Assembly: GCA_946403565.1 (NCBI GenBank)
Contig: CAMJAJ010000086.1
Location: 1-6,280 of the forward strand
Direction: 5' to 3'
DNA length: 6,280 nt
DNA from: an uncultured Treponema sp.
GTDB lineage: Bacteria; Spirochaetota; Spirochaetia; Treponematales; Treponemataceae
The position numbers and the translations under genes were made by a program. Numbering within the stretch: position 1 is the first letter of the stretch; each line of letters starts with the position of its first letter. Of the stretch, positions 5,523 to 6,280 are shown one piece after another. The notes under the pieces were generated by a model, which was not told the origin of the DNA, searched no databases, and saw only the letters and a list, made by a program, of their open reading frames with translations.

Positions 5523-6280
5523 TTACCTGCCGCCCTGTTCGCCGTCCCGGTCGTCAGAGCGTTCGTACACGAGCACGTCGTCCAGACGGATGATGTCGCT
5601 GGCCTTGGCGTAGCGTCGCCTGCCGTCCCGGTACACGAGCAGGATGCGGATGTCGCTGTCGCGTTCTATGGCGGACACCGTCCTGCCTATCCACGCGCTG
5701 TCCAGGTTCACGATGATTTCCTCCAGCCGGAGCGAGCGGTCGTTAAGCGGGTTGGAGACGTTCGTATATTCTTCCACGAAACCCGCCGACAGTATACCGG
5801 TCGGAATAGCGACCGTCAGCACGCCCAGCATGCCGATGATGATTCCCATAATGCGCCCCGTCGTCGTCACCGGATAGATGTCGCCGTAGCCGATTGTCAG
5901 CAGGGTGGCGATGCTCCACCAGATGCCGGAAAAGGCGTTGTTGAACACGTCCGGCTGCGCGTCCTTCTCCGCGCTGTAGATGCAGAGGGATGAGGCGAGC
6001 ATGAGGATGAACAGGATGAAGAAGGAGAAGGTGAGCTGGTTCTTCTTCTTGTAGATAACGTCACGGATGACGTAGAAGGAGTCGTAGTAGGCGTTGATCC
6101 TGAACAGGCGGAGAATCCTGACCACCCGCAGCATCCTGAACGCGATGAAGCCTTCCAGAAAGTAGATGGGGAGTATTGTCAAAAGGTCAATCACTCCGTT
6201 GAAACTCCCGATGAAGTGGAAGCGGGAGGCGACCGGCCCGTCGTCCGGGTACAGGAAGTCCGCCGTCCAGATCCTGAGCG
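5523..6280 (-). CDS. Voltage-gated potassium channel with RCK_C-like tail (N terminus outside the window)
   Basis: The frame is open to the right edge, leaving 251 visible C-terminal residues. The GTG at 6194 falls inside S3 and is not the start. Visible order, numbered from the edge: the end of S2 (LRIWTADF); S3 with D31 (VIDLLTILPIYF); S4 voltage sensor with arginines at 48, 51, 54, 57 and 60, every third residue; S4-S5 linker; S5 (about 82-101); pore helix WWSIATLL and selectivity filter T128-I-G-Y-G-D133, diagnostic of K+ selectivity; S6 (about 141-163). After S6 come about 85 residues where SAWIGRTVSAIERDSDIR and a later D-D-V-L-V-Y resemble an RCK_C (TrkA-C) ligand-binding fold, without the NAD-binding RCK_N half. 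Its likely role is K+ flux and membrane potential in the inner membrane. It is convergent with the glycosyltransferase and functionally unrelated to it as far as I can see. A tetramer is expected from the family. Confidence 0.92.
   Translation of the reverse strand, partial: LRIWTADFLYPDDGPVASRFHFIGSFNGVIDLLTILPIYFLEGFIAFRMLRVVRILRLFRINAYYDSFYVIRDVIYKKKNQLTFSFFILFILMLASSLCIYSAEKDAQPDVFNNAFSGIWWSIATLLTIGYGDIYPVTTTGRIMGIIIGMLGVLTVAIPTGILSAGFVEEYTNVSNPLNDRSLRLEEIIVNLDSAWIGRTVSAIERDSDIRILLVYRDGRRRYAKASDIIRLDDVLVYERSDDRDGEQGGR

Noticed and set aside
6192..6194. GTG at 6194 as the start of the channel
   Set aside because: The frame continues upstream to the window edge with a clear S2 end and S2-S3 region, so the GTG codes for Val in S3.

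Overview
The window is GC-rich bacterial DNA, densely coded, with no RNA gene, mobile element or CRISPR array that I can see. The two promoters I can read are sigma-70-like (TTGAAA/TATAGT and TTGACA/TACACT). Shine-Dalgarno signals are weak. The first gene has the look of the Ser/Thr-rich, beta-strand-rich surface proteins of spirochaetes such as Treponema. I would guess a Gram-negative, possibly a treponeme-like spirochaete, but confidence in the taxon is low. The promoter style argues against Bacteroidota.

Layout: (1) 1-672, plus strand, the 3' end of a secreted or surface beta-rich protein. (2) 731-1900, plus strand, an integral-membrane acyltransferase of the acyltransferase-3 (OafA-like) family, with a near-consensus promoter whose predicted start site falls on the ATG. 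(3) 1956-2570, minus strand, a HAD subfamily IB phosphatase. (4) 2584-3522, minus strand, a UbiA-superfamily prenyltransferase that looks like decaprenyl-phosphate phosphoribosyltransferase. Genes 4 and 3 form a tight operon transcribed leftward. (5) 3523-3695, a divergent intergenic region with a 38-bp GC-rich tandem repeat, a promoter and a perfect 6-1-6 palindrome over its -10 box. (6) 3696-5462, plus strand, a polytopic GT-C (ArnT/PMT-like) glycosyltransferase. (7) A hairpin terminator between convergent genes. (8) 5523 to the right edge, minus strand, a voltage-gated potassium channel that is cut at its N terminus and carries an RCK_C/TrkA-C-like tail.

How they may work together: UbiA plus the HAD phosphatase can be read as steps 1 and 2 of polyprenyl-phosphoryl-ribose (or -arabinose) synthesis. 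The adjacent divergent GT-C enzyme belongs to a class that uses polyprenyl-phosphate-linked sugars on the outer face of the inner membrane. The acyltransferase is of a type that decorates envelope glycans. This suggests a small envelope-glycan modification locus. The family assignments are well supported; the joint pathway is inference. The epimerase pair DprE1/DprE2, needed to make the arabinose form, is not in this window. The channel appears unrelated.
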